Below, one piece after another: positions 26,698-35,512 of a stretch of DNA of 64,000 nt (position 1 is the stretch's first letter; the number at the start of each line of letters is the position of its first letter). Below the pieces are notes generated by a model. The model did no database searches. It was not told the origin of the DNA and saw only the letters and a list, made by a program, of their open reading frames with translations. The position numbers and the translations under genes were made by a program. The DNA comes from Planctomycetota bacterium (GTDB taxonomy: Bacteria; Planctomycetota; PLA2), in contig JAJFFF010000052.1 in assembly GCA_021776785.1 (NCBI GenBank), positions 62,001 through 126,000 of the forward strand, in the 5' to 3' direction.

Positions 26698-28422
26698 TTA
26701 GCCCAGCTCGGCGCGGAACGCGGACACTTCGTCCTTGAGCTCGCCGACCCGTTCACGCACGCCCGCAAGCGAACGCTTTTTGCCCTCGTAAAAGTCGTGG
26801 AACGGAGCGAAGGCATCCAGGACGGCGGCCGCTGCGCGATCCGCTTCGTCCGAGACCGCTTCACGCACAGCGACAAGCACCGCATTCCGGGTCTCACGCA
26901 CGCCCTTTTCGAATCCCTCGACCGCGCGCTGACGGCGGGCGGGCAGGATGAAAAAGCCGCTGAGCGCGACGCCCGCGGCCACAAACAGGCCGAGCCCCGT
27001 CGGGACCAGCGCGGCCAACGCCGCCGCCCCCAAGCCCGCGGCCAAGACCTCCGTGCCGAGAACGCGCGTCAGGGATCGCGACGCCAATTGCCGAATCCGC
27101 AGGCATTCGTTCTCGACGCTCCAAGTCGCAAGGTTTGACTTCGCGTTCTCGCGGATGCGCACAAGCGTCTCGTCGCGCGTCTGCTCAAAGCGCGGTCCGG
27201 CACCCGCCGCAATCTCCTCGCGGTACTTGGCCAGCGACACGGTCTCGTTGAAGTGGCTAAGCGACCGCTCCCAGAGCTCCTTGGTTTGCTCGGAGAGCCA
27301 CCGCGCGGAGTCGTCGATTTTGCGTTCGATCTCCTCGCCGGCGCCGCGCAACACCTCGGTCTCAAACGCCGCGCGAAAACGCCCCGCGTCGGCGAAAAGC
27401 CGCAGATTCGTAACGCGGATCGTCTCGCGCAGGAAACGTCGCCCGCGCGCCTCCAAGTTCTCAAACGCCACGTGAATCGGCGAAAGCTGCCTTTCGGCGC
27501 GCTCCTTGAGCGACGTGCCGGCAAAGTCCACTTGCTCGCGAATCGAATTCCAACCCGCGAAATCGCGGTGCAGGATCTGAGTCTGGCTGGACGCCGTCGC
27601 ATCGAGACGCCCCAGCACATCGAGTACCGCCCCGAGAGGGCTGCGCAGTTTGAGCGCGAGGCGCTGGCTCTCCGAGAGGTTTTCAATCACATAACGCTCG
27701 ACCGCCGCGAAGCCGCTGGCCTCCAGTTTCGCGGCGTCGTTTTCTTCGTGCGCCTCGCGCGCCATGACCGAAGAAACGGGGAGCAGGGTCGGCTCGAAAC
27801 CGAGGTGCTCCTGGAACGAGTGCCGCAGATACTCGAGGACAACCGCTTGATCTTTTTCCGAACGGATGTCGGTCTTCGCCAACACGCACGCGATCTCTTT
27901 GCGCCAGCGCTTGCGAATGTCGCCGAGCAGCTGCAGCTCCGTTTGCGTGAGCGGGCAATCAATCGACGTGACAAAGAACACAATGTCGGCGCGCGGCAGA
28001 AAACTCTCGGTGATCTCTTGGTGGCGCCGCAGCGGCGAATTCGTACCCGGCGTATCGACGATGTTCATCCGGCGCAGACTCTCGACCGGCACGGTTCGGC
28101 GCGAGACGTGGTCATCGAGCATCGACTCGCTATCCGCTTCGCCGTAGGCGAGAACATGCACGCGATCGGTAAGCGGCAACGGCCCTTCCGGACAAACGTC
28201 CGAGCGCAGGAGCGCATTGATAAATGAAGACTTGCCCGCCTTCACTTCACCGACAACGACCAGCAAGAACATGTCTTCGAGGTGATCAATCAGCTCGCGC
28301 ACACGGGCCGCGTCGGGGCCACCGGGCTCGAACTCATCGACAAACACATGCACACGCTCCAAGAGCGCGCGCTCGTTCTCGACGGCCGCTATCGCCTCTT
28401 CGGGGAGGATCTCGCGCAACAC
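26698..28422 (-). CDS. dynamin-like GTPase with membrane hairpin
   Basis: A GTG at 28422 is the most likely start because the frame upstream (to 28884) is antisense to another gene and Arg-rich; no strong Shine-Dalgarno decides it. The 574-residue product has all GTPase motifs: P-loop GEVKAGKSS at 58-66, switch-like PLPLTD, DTPGTNS at 123-129 and AKTD at 182-185. A long helical middle follows (LERAR- and Glu-rich), then a pair of hydrophobic segments near residues 470-510 (LGAAALAALVPTGLGLFVAA) and a final coiled coil. Bacterial dynamin-like proteins remodel or repair membranes. A repeated hairpin lies 28 bp upstream of the start. Confidence 0.85.
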   Translation of the reverse strand: MLREILPEEAIAAVENERALLERVHVFVDEFEPGGPDAARVRELIDHLEDMFLLVVVGEVKAGKSSFINALLRSDVCPEGPLPLTDRVHVLAYGEADSESMLDDHVSRRTVPVESLRRMNIVDTPGTNSPLRRHQEITESFLPRADIVFFVTSIDCPLTQTELQLLGDIRKRWRKEIACVLAKTDIRSEKDQAVVLEYLRHSFQEHLGFEPTLLPVSSVMAREAHEENDAAKLEASGFAAVERYVIENLSESQRLALKLRSPLGAVLDVLGRLDATASSQTQILHRDFAGWNSIREQVDFAGTSLKERAERQLSPIHVAFENLEARGRRFLRETIRVTNLRLFADAGRFRAAFETEVLRGAGEEIERKIDDSARWLSEQTKELWERSLSHFNETVSLAKYREEIAAGAGPRFEQTRDETLVRIRENAKSNLATWSVENECLRIRQLASRSLTRVLGTEVLAAGLGAAALAALVPTGLGLFVAAGVALSGFFILPARRQRAVEGFEKGVRETRNAVLVAVREAVSDEADRAAAAVLDAFAPFHDFYEGKKRSLAGVRERVGELKDEVSAFRAELG

Positions 28423-28450
28423 GGTGGCGAATCTTAGCAGCCTGGATGCG

Positions 28451-28470
28451 TCAACATCGTCAGATGTTGA
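28451..28470. repeat. 8-bp-arm palindromic hairpin (copy 2, inverted)
   Basis: TCAACATC-GTCA-GATGTTGA; its reverse complement shares 18 bases and the loop with the hairpin at 24281-24300. It sits between the metalloprotease stop (28488) and the dynamin start (28422). No T-run follows. Confidence 0.75.
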
Positions 28471-28487
28471 GCCCGGGAAGGAGTTTT

Positions 28488-29870
28488 CTACGATCCGCGT
28501 CGCTTTAGCGCTTCGATCTCGGCGCGCGGCGATGCGTCGGCCGTGCGCTCGATGCGCTGCGACGACCGCAAAGCACGCACGACCGCCGCCATGCGCTCCG
28601 GCGGCGCACCATCGCACACAATCACGTCCAGCCCGTCGATCACCACGTGCAGCGGGCCGTCTTCGGTGTCCACGCGGATGCTGTTTTCGCCGGGGACGAG
28701 GTCGTGCGGCCGCCCCTCGTCGCGCTTGCCACCCCAGGCAGCCCACGCGGCTGCAAACTGAGCCGCGTCCTTTGGCGTGTCCCACGTCGTGATCATGCCG
28801 ATCACGAGCGGCCGCTCGCGGATCAGTCCAAACATCGTCGCGCGCTCCGGCAATTCGCAAACGTGATAACGACACCCGTCCCAACCGGCGGCCGCCTCGA
28901 TCGCCGCTTTCTTGCCCAGCGCTCCGGCGAGGTGTGTACGGATCTCAAACTCGCCCATCACGTTGGAAAACAAACGCCGCGCGCCCGGCCCGAGCGCCTT
29001 GGTCGGATCGCCCCCGTAGATCACCATGGGTTCGTCCGGCTCGTCGCTGAGATATTTTTCGGGATGCAGCGCCTGCTCCGTGGAACGCGGCGGCTGATCA
29101 AACGCCTTGGTCAGGCCTTCGTTGCCGCGCGCCTGATAGATCTCGGCGGCAAAAATGATTCCGTGCGCATACGGCGCGACGAACGACTCGCGCAGCACGC
29201 GCGGAAACACGTTCATCGGCGGCAAGTTGGCGGATCCGCTGATTTGAACCGCCATCGGCACCGCGCGGCGAGCCATCGTGGCCAGCATCTCTTTTGTCGG
29301 ACGGTTCGTGAACGCCCCGATGCCCACGGCCGCGCCGACAAGCTGCGCGTCACCTTCGAACATGAACTGAACTGCCGTCGCCCAGTCCGCGTCGTGATGA
29401 ATCGCATCCAACGTCCGCTGCCAAAAGTCCTTGTCCACATCCCGATACGCGTGCATCAGCTCGTGACCCGCCGTGGCATAGAACGGAACGGTGTCGGGGT
29501 TCGACGCGCCTTCCATCAAGTAGTACCGGTTGGTCTCGGGGTCGTAGAGACCGGCACCGCCCGCTTCGAGCATGTCGAGTTGGCGCTCGACCAGGTCGTA
29601 ACCCTTGGGAATATGGCGCAGACGGACGGCCAGTCTTTGCGCCGCGTCCAAGAGCTCCGGCGGTAGATGCCGTTCGATCTGGCGGCGGCCGAAAGCCACG
29701 AGCTCGGCTTTGGTCATCACTGCCACCGGCACGGGTTCTGTGAACTTCTTGCCGAACTCTTGCTCGATCTTTTCCGAGATGGACTGTGCGACCTTGCGCA
29801 CCGCTTCCATCTTGTCTTCCCCACCGGGAGCGAGGCAAACCATACAAAGGAGGGCGGCGATCGTGCGCAT
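28488..29870 (-). CDS. secreted putative zinc metalloprotease (HExxH)
   Basis: ATG at 29870 begins a signal peptide (MRTIAALLCMVCLAPGG). The 460-residue product contains HELMH at 136-140 followed about 30 residues later by FEGDAQ with Glu172, the arrangement of a gluzincin-type zinc site (HExxH plus a downstream Glu). The preceding YATAGHELMHAYRD context resembles that of peptidase-like planctomycete proteins. The C-terminal half has no recognised domain. It is expected to act outside the cytoplasm. The gene is divergent from the small lipoprotein-like gene at 29892. Family not assigned; substrate unknown. Confidence 0.75.
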   Translation of the reverse strand: MRTIAALLCMVCLAPGGEDKMEAVRKVAQSISEKIEQEFGKKFTEPVPVAVMTKAELVAFGRRQIERHLPPELLDAAQRLAVRLRHIPKGYDLVERQLDMLEAGGAGLYDPETNRYYLMEGASNPDTVPFYATAGHELMHAYRDVDKDFWQRTLDAIHHDADWATAVQFMFEGDAQLVGAAVGIGAFTNRPTKEMLATMARRAVPMAVQISGSANLPPMNVFPRVLRESFVAPYAHGIIFAAEIYQARGNEGLTKAFDQPPRSTEQALHPEKYLSDEPDEPMVIYGGDPTKALGPGARRLFSNVMGEFEIRTHLAGALGKKAAIEAAAGWDGCRYHVCELPERATMFGLIRERPLVIGMITTWDTPKDAAQFAAAWAAWGGKRDEGRPHDLVPGENSIRVDTEDGPLHVVIDGLDVIVCDGAPPERMAAVVRALRSSQRIERTADASPRAEIEALKRRGS

Positions 29871-29891
29871 GGGTGCTATTCTCGCACGACG

Positions 29892-30449
29892 TTGAGAGGC
29901 ATCGTGATCTTGGCTCTAGCCGCTGCATGCGCGACCCCCGCCGCGGCCCCCGACACTCGCCCCGCTGACCCCGCCGCGGCTAAAAACAACGCTGGGGTGG
30001 ACGCGGACGCGACACCGACGCCGCGGGCGAGCCGCAGCCAAGCGGGCTGGCTGCGCGCCGTCACGCGTCACCTCAAGCGCAACGATCCCGCCGCCGCCGC
30101 CAGAGTATTGCAACGCGCCCATTGGTACGTGGCCGACCGCGCGCGCGCCGCCCTCCTGCTGGCGGGATGCCGGTTGCGCCTCGGGCAACACGAGCAAGCG
30201 ATGAAGGTCCTGCGGGACTACATCGCGAAGACGCCGCACCAAAAAAACCCGCGCGATGCGACCGCGCTTCACCTGCTTCGGCACCACGCGACAGGCGGCG
30301 CGCTCGAACCGCGCGACGGAGAGGAGGCGGTGTACTTCGCGCTGTACGCACGTCACGCACTGGAGGAGCCGGAGAGCGCGCTGCCCCTGATCGAACGCGC
30401 CCGCCAAGACGCGCCCTCCCCCGAGATTTTGTTGTTGGAGGCGGCGTGA
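29892..30449 (+). CDS. small putative lipoprotein with TPR-like helices
   Basis: Two starts are possible. TTG at 29892 gives MRGIVILALAAAC, a better lipoprotein signal with a basic residue; GTG at 29904 has GAGAGG about 5 nt upstream but no positive N-region. The frame further upstream is antisense to the protease gene and not used. After the Cys and a Pro/Ala-rich linker, helices such as ARAALLLAGCRLRLGQHEQA are TPR-like. About 185 residues. The stop overlaps the next GTG (GTGA), so it is coupled with the lipid acyltransferase. Function unknown. Confidence 0.65.
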   Translation: MRGIVILALAAACATPAAAPDTRPADPAAAKNNAGVDADATPTPRASRSQAGWLRAVTRHLKRNDPAAAARVLQRAHWYVADRARAALLLAGCRLRLGQHEQAMKVLRDYIAKTPHQKNPRDATALHLLRHHATGGALEPRDGEEAVYFALYARHALEEPESALPLIERARQDAPSPEILLLEAA

Positions 30450-31384
30450 GGCGTTGGGTGGAATACGCGGGGTATCGCTTTCTCGCGTTTTTTGTGCCGC
30501 TCCTGCCGCGCTCGTGGATGGTGCGTGTCGGACGCTTCCTCGGCGGCGTCTTCGCACGCTTTTCTAAGCGGGCGCGCGACGTCGGGCGCGAGAACTTACG
30601 CCGCACGCTGCCCGACCACCCGAATCCGGACGGTTTGCTCCTCGAAGCCGCCCGACTGCAGGGCGTCGCGTTACTCGATGCAATCTGGTCCAAGCGGCTG
30701 ACGCCGGAATCCGCCAGCCAGTACCTGCAATACGACGAAAAATCGTTGGTGAACATCCTCGGCGCGTTGGACACCGCGCGCGGCCTCGTCGTCGCCACGG
30801 CGCACTTCGGCAGCTGGGAGATGTTTAACCTCGGCGCCGGCGCCCGCGGGTTGCCGCGCGCGACGTTTATCGCACGCGAGATTCCCAATCCGCGGATCGA
30901 CCGCCATCTCAAGGCCGCGCGCGAACGGACCGGCAACAAGCTCGTCTACCGCCGCGAAGCGATGCCGATGTGTCTCAAGGCCCTGCGGCGCGGCGAGATC
31001 GCGTGCTCGGTCATCGACATCGCTGTGCGGCCGTCCGAGGGCGGCGTGTTCGCACCATTTTTCTCCATCCCCGCGATGACTTCGTCGGCGCTTCCGTTCC
31101 TCGCCGTCAAGCGCAACGCGCCGCTGTACTTCGTCCTCTGCCGGCCCATCGATGGTGGTCATCGCTACGTGCTCGAAGCGGAACACATCCCGATCGACCG
31201 CGAAGCGGACCCCGACACCGAAATCAAACGGGTGACCGCCGAACTCAACCGGGCGCTCGAGGCCGCCGTGCGCAAGCACCCGGAGTGCTGGCTTTGGAGT
31301 TACAAGCGCTGGAAGTGGCGGCCGTCCGAACTCGGAAGCGAGTTGTTCCCGGACTACTCGCTCTGGATATGGCCGCTCTGGTAG
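30446..31384 (+). CDS. LpxL/HtrB-family lipid acyltransferase
   Basis: GTG at 30446 overlaps the previous stop; the longer frame is an artefact. The 312-residue product starts with a membrane-associated hydrophobic segment (YRFLAFFVPLLPRSW) and carries HFGSWE at 120-125, the H-x4-E motif that catalyses secondary acylation of lipid A in this family. Further conserved-looking segments are GEIACSVIDIA and the ending EQ/PECWLWSYKRWK, which closely resembles the CWLWxHxRW motif of LpxL homologues. Likely function: transfers a fatty acyl group to a lipid A-type precursor on the inner membrane. Fits the kdsC/kdsD genes later in the window. Confidence 0.87.
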   Translation: MRRWVEYAGYRFLAFFVPLLPRSWMVRVGRFLGGVFARFSKRARDVGRENLRRTLPDHPNPDGLLLEAARLQGVALLDAIWSKRLTPESASQYLQYDEKSLVNILGALDTARGLVVATAHFGSWEMFNLGAGARGLPRATFIAREIPNPRIDRHLKAARERTGNKLVYRREAMPMCLKALRRGEIACSVIDIAVRPSEGGVFAPFFSIPAMTSSALPFLAVKRNAPLYFVLCRPIDGGHRYVLEAEHIPIDREADPDTEIKRVTAELNRALEAAVRKHPECWLWSYKRWKWRPSELGSELFPDYSLWIWPLW

Positions 31385-31389
31385 ACGCG

Positions 31390-32247
31390 TTACGCTTCGA
31401 CGACCGCGTTCCCCAAATCGGTGCCCGGTTCGGCGAGGCCACTCTTGACAAGCGCAAGCGCACGCAATCCGCACACCGTCGTCAAACGCGCCACCTCTTT
31501 GCCGTCTTGTTCCAAAACGCTGCCCTCGGCCAGCGCCTCCTTCAGGCGAACGCGGCGCAAGCGCCGTTGCACTTTGTCGTACGTGCTTAATCGAGCGATG
31601 ATCTCTTGGCCGACGTAGCAGCCCTTGTTGAGGGCGATCGCATCGTCTAGCCCGACCTCCCAAGGGTTTTGGTTTTCATTGATCTCGTTGGGCCAAGCGG
31701 GGATGACCGCGTCGATTCGCATCTCGTCGATGTCGACCGGATCCAAAACGCGCCCCTGCTCACCGAGTTCGCGCCGCAGCGCGACGGCGTCGGGCGCAAG
31801 AATCGAATACGCATCGCCCATGAGCGGCTCGATGCGCGTGATCTGCACCTTGACGCCCGCGAGCGGCTTCTCGACAAACGTCCACGGCTCCAACTCGACG
31901 CCCAAAAACTTCTTCGCGTCCGGCCCGCAGACGACCAACTCGATCGCCATGTAGTTGCGAACCGTCACGTCCTCCGTGATCGTGAACTGCTGGATGTGGC
32001 CGGACAGCCGGTCGTAGTTGCCCGCAAGCAGCAGTAAGTCCTCGCCGCGGTCCAAAACGATCGTCCAATCAATAATGCGGCCCTTCTGGGTCTGGAAGCA
32101 CGTCGAAACACCCTTGCCGGGCGCCAAGTCGAGGAGCGAATTGGACGCGAGCCGGTGCAGCAAATCGCGTCGTTCGCGTCCCGTCACGATGAGACGCCCG
32201 CGCCCGGTGCGATCGTAGAAAGCTAAATCCATACGTCCCGAATTCAT
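31390..32247 (-). CDS. ygfZ: YgfZ/GcvT-like folate-binding protein
   Basis: ATG at 32247 (alternatively 32232) gives a 285-residue protein with the YgfZ signature KGCYVGQEIIARL, whose Cys is the hallmark of the family. The N-terminal half has the GcvT-type fold (GRLIVTGRERRDLLHRLASN). YgfZ binds a folate and helps maintain certain iron-sulfur enzymes. It follows the DUF374 gene by 10 bp on the same strand and is probably cotranscribed. It converges with the LpxL-like gene (5 bp between stops). Confidence 0.88.
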   Translation of the reverse strand: MNSGRMDLAFYDRTGRGRLIVTGRERRDLLHRLASNSLLDLAPGKGVSTCFQTQKGRIIDWTIVLDRGEDLLLLAGNYDRLSGHIQQFTITEDVTVRNYMAIELVVCGPDAKKFLGVELEPWTFVEKPLAGVKVQITRIEPLMGDAYSILAPDAVALRRELGEQGRVLDPVDIDEMRIDAVIPAWPNEINENQNPWEVGLDDAIALNKGCYVGQEIIARLSTYDKVQRRLRRVRLKEALAEGSVLEQDGKEVARLTTVCGLRALALVKSGLAEPGTDLGNAVVEA

Positions 32248-32257
32248 GCGTGCCGGA

Positions 32258-33007
32258 TTATAGGAGGCGGACCCGAGTCTCGATATGACGAGTTCGATCC
32301 GCAATCCGAATTCCGCGCGCGGGTTTGTTTCCGTACAACTTTTCTTCGGCGCGGACGCACAGTTGCGCCAACGCCGCTTCCGCGCGTGCGCGCGCACCCT
32401 CGAAGTCCCCCGACACATCGATCGGACCACTCGAAAAGACACCGAGGACGCTACGCGGCCGCGGGATTACCATGCGGTAGCGCGTGCGCCGCAGGATCCA
32501 CTGAGGGCGCCCCCACGTCCGCACGACATAGAGCGGCACCCCTGTGGTCCGCGCCAAAAACACCGGGCCGGGCTGAAAGTATTGAGCCGGCGGCTCCGGT
32601 CCGTCGGCGACGACGATGATGCGCTCCCCGTCTTTGAGAGCGCGTCGCAAGCCGCGCAATGCCGCCCGCGCGCCCTTCTTCCCGCGCGAACCGCGCAAGA
32701 ACCGAAAGCCCCACGGGCCCACGACCCGCTCCGTGAGCTCCCCGTCGTAGCTTTGGCTCGCGAGCATCGCGAATTTGTTGCGATGCTCGAGACAAGACGT
32801 TGCCGCCATGTAGTGAAAGAATGGAACGACGTCTTGGTGCCACAGCGACAAGATCATCTGCGTGCCGTCGCGCAACAAGTCATCGAGCGGCCCTTCGCTC
32901 ACGACGCGGCAATCATGGCGAAGATGACGCACCGTGAAACCAAACAGGATGCGGCACGTCGAATCGATGGCGGAAGCGATGATGCGCTGGGAGCGAGTGA
33001 AGGCCAA
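32258..33007 (-). CDS. DUF374 family lysophospholipid acyltransferase-like protein
   Basis: TTG at 33007 is the best start: further upstream the frame would overlap the divergent gene at 33029 and loses any family resemblance. The 249-residue product has the DUF374 hallmarks SLWHQDVVPFF (His in the acyltransferase-like site), GSRGKKGARAALRGL and VVADGPEPPAQYFQPG, the last being nearly invariant in the family. DUF374 proteins are related to PlsC and LPS acyltransferases but their substrate is not well defined. A second lipid acyltransferase type beside the LpxL-like gene. Start confidence is modest. Confidence 0.8.
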   Translation of the reverse strand: MAFTRSQRIIASAIDSTCRILFGFTVRHLRHDCRVVSEGPLDDLLRDGTQMILSLWHQDVVPFFHYMAATSCLEHRNKFAMLASQSYDGELTERVVGPWGFRFLRGSRGKKGARAALRGLRRALKDGERIIVVADGPEPPAQYFQPGPVFLARTTGVPLYVVRTWGRPQWILRRTRYRMVIPRPRSVLGVFSSGPIDVSGDFEGARARAEAALAQLCVRAEEKLYGNKPARGIRIADRTRHIETRVRLL

Positions 33008-33028
33008 GGGCGCGAGTATACTCCGATC

Positions 33029-33457
33029 ATGGGTCGCACTATCCTTGTTTGCGTGGGCCTCGTCGTCGGCGTGTTCTTGGTGATCCAATGGTTTTCCTCC
33101 GACGACCGCGACATCGTCGAGAAAAAGATTGAGCACCTGGCGCAGCTCGCCGAGCAAGGCGGTGAAGCAGCGGTGGCGGAGATCTTGGACGTGTTCGCCG
33201 AAGACTGCACAGGCTCGTACTCGCGGCGCTTCATCCAGTCGCAGGTGCGCCGTCTCGTGGGCCCAAACACCGTCAAGAAGGTCACGCTCGGCAATTTTGA
33301 GACGATCTGGCGCGGCGACGCGATCTTTGTGCCGCTGTTGCGCATCGACGTCACCACGCGCGGCCAAAAAGGAACGATTCTCCTGAAGGTGACGTTTGAG
33401 GAGCGCGACGGCGTGTGGCTGGTGACCGACGTCAGTCGCTGGAGCTTCGAACGGTGA
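33029..33457 (+). CDS. small membrane-anchored protein with NTF2-like domain
   Basis: ATG at 33029 begins one membrane helix (ILVCVGLVVGVFLVIQWF), then residues 25-142 form an alpha/beta domain with a helix-rich start (IEHLAQLAEQGGEAAVAEIL) and strands ending in FEERDGVWLVTDVSRWSFER, a pattern like SnoaL/NTF2 folds. 142 residues. The longer reading frame upstream is antisense to the DUF374 gene. It is divergent from that gene with 21 bp between starts, and overlaps the converging BON gene by 26 bp. Function unknown. Confidence 0.75.
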   Translation: MGRTILVCVGLVVGVFLVIQWFSSDDRDIVEKKIEHLAQLAEQGGEAAVAEILDVFAEDCTGSYSRRFIQSQVRRLVGPNTVKKVTLGNFETIWRGDAIFVPLLRIDVTTRGQKGTILLKVTFEERDGVWLVTDVSRWSFER

Positions 33458-33779
33458 TGCGGTTGTCCACCGACTTGGCGCCTTCGCATCCGCGCGCTAA
33501 GTCCTGCGCGCGCGCCTTCACGCGCGGTCGATCGACGATGCCTTGCAACAACACAACGCCCTGCGAACACGACACGCGAATCGCGTCGTAGGGCGCGGTT
33601 TCAGGGTCCTCGCCCAACACGATGCGCACCCGCGTCGCGACGTTTCGGTCGGACACGGCGGCGTGCACCTTCTCGCTGTCGCCGGGGTCGCGGTATCCGC
33701 TTGTGCACGCGGTCGCCAGCGCACACACGAGCAAGCAAGCCCGTCGCGCCGCCATTGCTATCGCCTCACGCCGCATCAC
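33432..33779 (-). CDS. BON domain lipoprotein
   Basis: ATG at 33779 overlaps the upstream stop (ATGA); ATG at 33755 would start directly in the signal. The N-terminus is a lipoprotein signal (CLLVCALATACTSG), with Cys as the likely lipidated residue. A single BON domain follows (VRIVLGEDPETAPYDAIRVS and GVVLLQGIVDRPRVKARAQD), ending VDNRITV. BON domains bind phospholipid and help keep the outer membrane intact. 115 residues. Cotranslated with the AsmA-like gene, supporting an envelope role. Confidence 0.85.
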   Translation of the reverse strand: MMRREAIAMAARRACLLVCALATACTSGYRDPGDSEKVHAAVSDRNVATRVRIVLGEDPETAPYDAIRVSCSQGVVLLQGIVDRPRVKARAQDLARGCEGAKSVDNRITVRSSSD

Positions 33780-34978
33780 GGCCCCTTCACGCGCTCGCGA
33801 AACATACGGTCGAACGGCGCCGTCACGCCGTTAAACGGCAACACCTTGATGCGCGGCTCCGCGAGGTCGCCGGAGACCGAGACCGTCGTTCCAGCATGGA
33901 CGATCTCAAGATCCGCGCGACCGTTCAGCCCAACGATGCCCTGCACGGCGAGGTCGAACCCGCGCGCGTCGAAGCGGCCCTTCTCCACGTAGACCAAAGA
34001 GCGCTCGAACGAAAACTTCATCGCGCCGCGGGTCAACATCGACTCCTCGGCCGCCGGAACTTTCATCATCATGAGCACCTTGAAGCTGAGGGGCGAGAAG
34101 AAGCGCGCGCGTTTGAGTTGGAGTTCGCCCGTGCCTTTTAGAGAATCAAACGACGTCCCGTCGCCTTCAAACACAATGCGCCCCGACAGATCACCGCGAC
34201 GCTTCTCGGCGTAGTCCAAGTCAAACGTCCGCCAAACCCGTTCGACTTCGACGAAATGCAGCTCAAGATCGCCGTTGATGGCGCCCGCGCGGCCGGTGTC
34301 GACGTCGATGATCCCACCGAGCACGCCGTTGAACGCGTGCACCTTGAGATCGTTGAGCAGGACGTGTCCCGCACGCGGGATAAGCCGCGTCGTCATCTTG
34401 TCGAATGGAATCGCACCCAACTCGCCGGCGCTCGCTTCGATCTGAAACGTGCGGTCGCCCACCTGCACCAAGGAGACGTCGCCCGCAGAAAACACCGTCA
34501 CGTCTCTCTCGCCCGCGATGACCACCGTGGGCGAACGGAGTTGCATCGGCGGGAGTTGGAGCGGATCGAGGTCGGCCTCGTGCGCGCCGGCGCTCTCACG
34601 CGCCTCATGCGGTTCGCGGAAAAACGCGACGGGCTGGCCCTCGTGAACCGTGGCACGCAGCCCCGTGATTTCCACGCCTTCGACCGGATCGTCGCCGAAG
34701 AGGCCCAAGAGTTTGAGGTCCACGCGCATGCGCGACGCATGAAGTTCAAACGTCTCGCCCTTCACGCGCACACCGAACGCGGTCGCATCGAGGTCGGGCC
34801 AAAGCAGTGCAAACGACACGCGCGCTTCGCCCAAAAACGTCTCGGACAAGACGCCTTGAATCTGGCGGCGCACGACGAGCTGGCTCACCGTCAGCCAAAC
34901 GGCCAAAACCCCGCCGGCGACGGCCCACCGGACCCAGCGTCGGCGCTTGCGCTCTGCCCCTAGTTTCTTGCGCGCCAC
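33776..34978 (-). CDS. AsmA-like inner-membrane protein
   Basis: ATG at 34978. A basic N-tail (MARKKLGAERKRRRWVRW) is followed by one membrane helix (AVAGGVLAVWLTVSQLVV), then a long beta-rich region with the repeating strand pattern of AsmA/DUF3971-type proteins (GTGELQLKRARFFSPLSFKV and GLNGRADLEIVHAGTTVSVS, SGDLAEPRIKVLP near the end). This family forms periplasmic bridges that carry lipid to the outer membrane. 400 residues. The stop overlaps the BON gene and the start lies 2 bp after the SLOG-family gene, so three genes form one leftward operon. Confidence 0.82.
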   Translation of the reverse strand: MARKKLGAERKRRRWVRWAVAGGVLAVWLTVSQLVVRRQIQGVLSETFLGEARVSFALLWPDLDATAFGVRVKGETFELHASRMRVDLKLLGLFGDDPVEGVEITGLRATVHEGQPVAFFREPHEARESAGAHEADLDPLQLPPMQLRSPTVVIAGERDVTVFSAGDVSLVQVGDRTFQIEASAGELGAIPFDKMTTRLIPRAGHVLLNDLKVHAFNGVLGGIIDVDTGRAGAINGDLELHFVEVERVWRTFDLDYAEKRRGDLSGRIVFEGDGTSFDSLKGTGELQLKRARFFSPLSFKVLMMMKVPAAEESMLTRGAMKFSFERSLVYVEKGRFDARGFDLAVQGIVGLNGRADLEIVHAGTTVSVSGDLAEPRIKVLPFNGVTAPFDRMFRERVKGP

Positions 34979-34980
34979 AT

Positions 34981-35490
34981 CTATGTTTTCGGCTGAGCCA
35001 GCAGTTCCTTGACCAGCGCGACCGCCGCCTGCGGCGATTCGACCGGCGTCACCGTCTGAACCGCCTTGGTCATCACTTTCGCGGCCCCGCCGCTTCCTGC
35101 CAACGCCAGCACGGGTCGGCCGATCTTGCGCGCGATGGCCATTTCCGACATCGCCCCCATCGCGCCACCGACGCAGATCACGACCTCGCCCGCGGCCGCC
35201 ACAAGCACGTTGCGCGCGTGGCCCATGCCGGTCGGAATCACGATGTCTAAGTGCGGGTTGCCATCCTTTGGGTCGTAGCTTGGTAGCAGCCCCACGACCG
35301 GCGGGGTCGCCGTGTCACCGCGCGCGTTGTGAGCGCCTCGCGCCACGGCCGCCATCACGCCTCCAAGGCCGCCGCACGCGACGCCAAATCCGGCGCGGAT
35401 GAGTTCAGCGCCCAACTCCTCAGCCGCGGCCTCCTGGTCGGGCGACAACTTAGAACCACTTCCCACGACGGCGACAAGGCGGATTCGCAT
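34981..35490 (-). CDS. SLOG superfamily protein (TIGR00725 type)
   Basis: ATG at 35490 is preferred over the ATG at 35514, which overlaps the divergent start. The 169-residue product has the family pattern: IRLVAVVGSGS, then CGGLGGVMAAVARGAHNA (nucleotide-binding GGLGGVM loop), IVIPTGMGHARN and ICVGGAMGAMSEMAIA. The last motif departs from the usual PGGxGTxxE of LOG enzymes (Gly-Ala-Met-Gly-Ala), so phosphoribohydrolase activity is uncertain. Such proteins bind nucleotides or their derivatives. First gene of the operon with the AsmA-like and BON genes, 2 bp upstream of AsmA-like. Confidence 0.8.
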   Translation of the reverse strand: MRIRLVAVVGSGSKLSPDQEAAAEELGAELIRAGFGVACGGLGGVMAAVARGAHNARGDTATPPVVGLLPSYDPKDGNPHLDIVIPTGMGHARNVLVAAAGEVVICVGGAMGAMSEMAIARKIGRPVLALAGSGGAAKVMTKAVQTVTPVESPQAAVALVKELLAQPKT

Positions 35491-35512
35491 GGATTGAGGG
35501 TAATCTATCTGC

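Noticed and set aside
32256..32261. Perfect TATAAT on the minus strand just before ygfZ
   Set aside because: It contains the stop codon of the DUF374 gene and no -35 element at 16-18 bp; likely chance in an operon.
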